Shown here: positions 26,996 through 27,003 of the stretch, piece by piece | Layout: each line of letters begins with the position of its first letter | How positions within the stretch are numbered: position 1 is the first letter of the stretch | Assembly (NCBI GenBank): GCA_046566065.1 | Contig: JBKHXK010000033.1 | Location: 1 to 27,003 of the forward strand | Direction of reading: 5' to 3' | DNA from: MB1-2 sp046566065 | GTDB taxonomy: Bacteria; Actinomycetota; CADDZG01; WHSQ01 | DNA: 27,003 nucleotides | Made by a program: the position numbers and the translations under genes | The notes under the pieces: model-generated | Databases searched by the model: none | What the model was told of the DNA's origin: nothing | Seen by the model: only the letters and a program-made list of their open reading frames with translations

Positions 26996-27003
26996 ATCTG
27001 CCC

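Overview
The window looks like a chromosomal segment of a high-GC member of the Actinomycetota. The evidence is a WhiB-family iron-sulfur regulator, a pair of Get3/ArsA-like ATPases resembling mycobacterial Rv3679/Rv3680, the tadA / tRNA-Ser / SRP RNA / dnaX-ybaB-recR / lysC-asd neighbourhood, and strong G/C third-position bias. I cannot place it in a class; it could be an uncultured lineage. There is no transposase, phage gene or CRISPR array. No gene-free stretch exceeds 300 bases; the longest are about 1759-2044 and 11031-11321.

Layout. 1-519: 3' end of selB (Sec elongation factor). 574-1758 (-): GCS2-type carboxylate-amine ligase. 2045-4397 (+): secreted S15/CocE-type hydrolase and a small secreted protein. 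4394-6577 (-): nfeD-type membrane protease and slipin operon. 6619-7149 (-): low-complexity secreted or anchored protein. 7259-10782 (+): bagA-bagB-like ATPases, orphan sdhC-like cytochrome b subunit, and an uncharacterised protein. 10779-11030 (-): whiB. 11322-13176: CopC-like (+) and CopD-like (-) copper proteins, convergent. 13199-13324: tiny membrane ORF. 13332-15253 (-): HAMP-SpoIIE phosphatase and STAS antagonist. 15275-16144 (+): metallophosphoesterase, then tRNA-Pro(CGG). 16302-16781 (-): small secreted protein. 16861-17829 (+): thioredoxin-reductase-like flavoprotein. 17826-20131 (-): lysC-asd. 20251-21732 (-): membrane HD-GYP protein. 21847-24615 (-): dnaX-ybaB-recR. 24757-25128 (-): SRP RNA and tRNA-Ser(GGA). 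25196-25573 (+): small membrane ORF. 25619-26995 (-): tRNA-Ser(CGA), tadA, PGPGW membrane protein, tRNA-Arg(ACG).

The most unusual structure is a family of five 53-base dispersed repeats at 521, 1870, 20192, 24648 and 25566. All align without gaps and share an invariant 18-base arm. They carry a 7-bp outer inverted repeat and an inner hairpin with one clear compensatory change. Read in one direction, the hairpin is followed by a T-run like an intrinsic terminator. Three copies lie 0-6 bases after the end of a gene or tRNA in exactly that direction. One fills 53 of the 54 bases between two convergent genes. One abuts the CCA end of a tRNA and supplies the stop codon of the opposing ORF. I did not recognise this family.

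A second layer is promoter and translation architecture. About ten genes that begin a transcript have a TANNNT-like -10 box 6-10 bases before the start codon and no clear Shine-Dalgarno sequence, which suggests leaderless mRNAs. Genes inside operons mostly have good Shine-Dalgarno sequences. Two divergent gene pairs appear to share one -10 box read on both strands. Three convergent gene pairs share a CTAG tetramer for both stop codons. lysC has an internal ATG behind a perfect AAGGAGG, as expected for a separately translated regulatory beta subunit.
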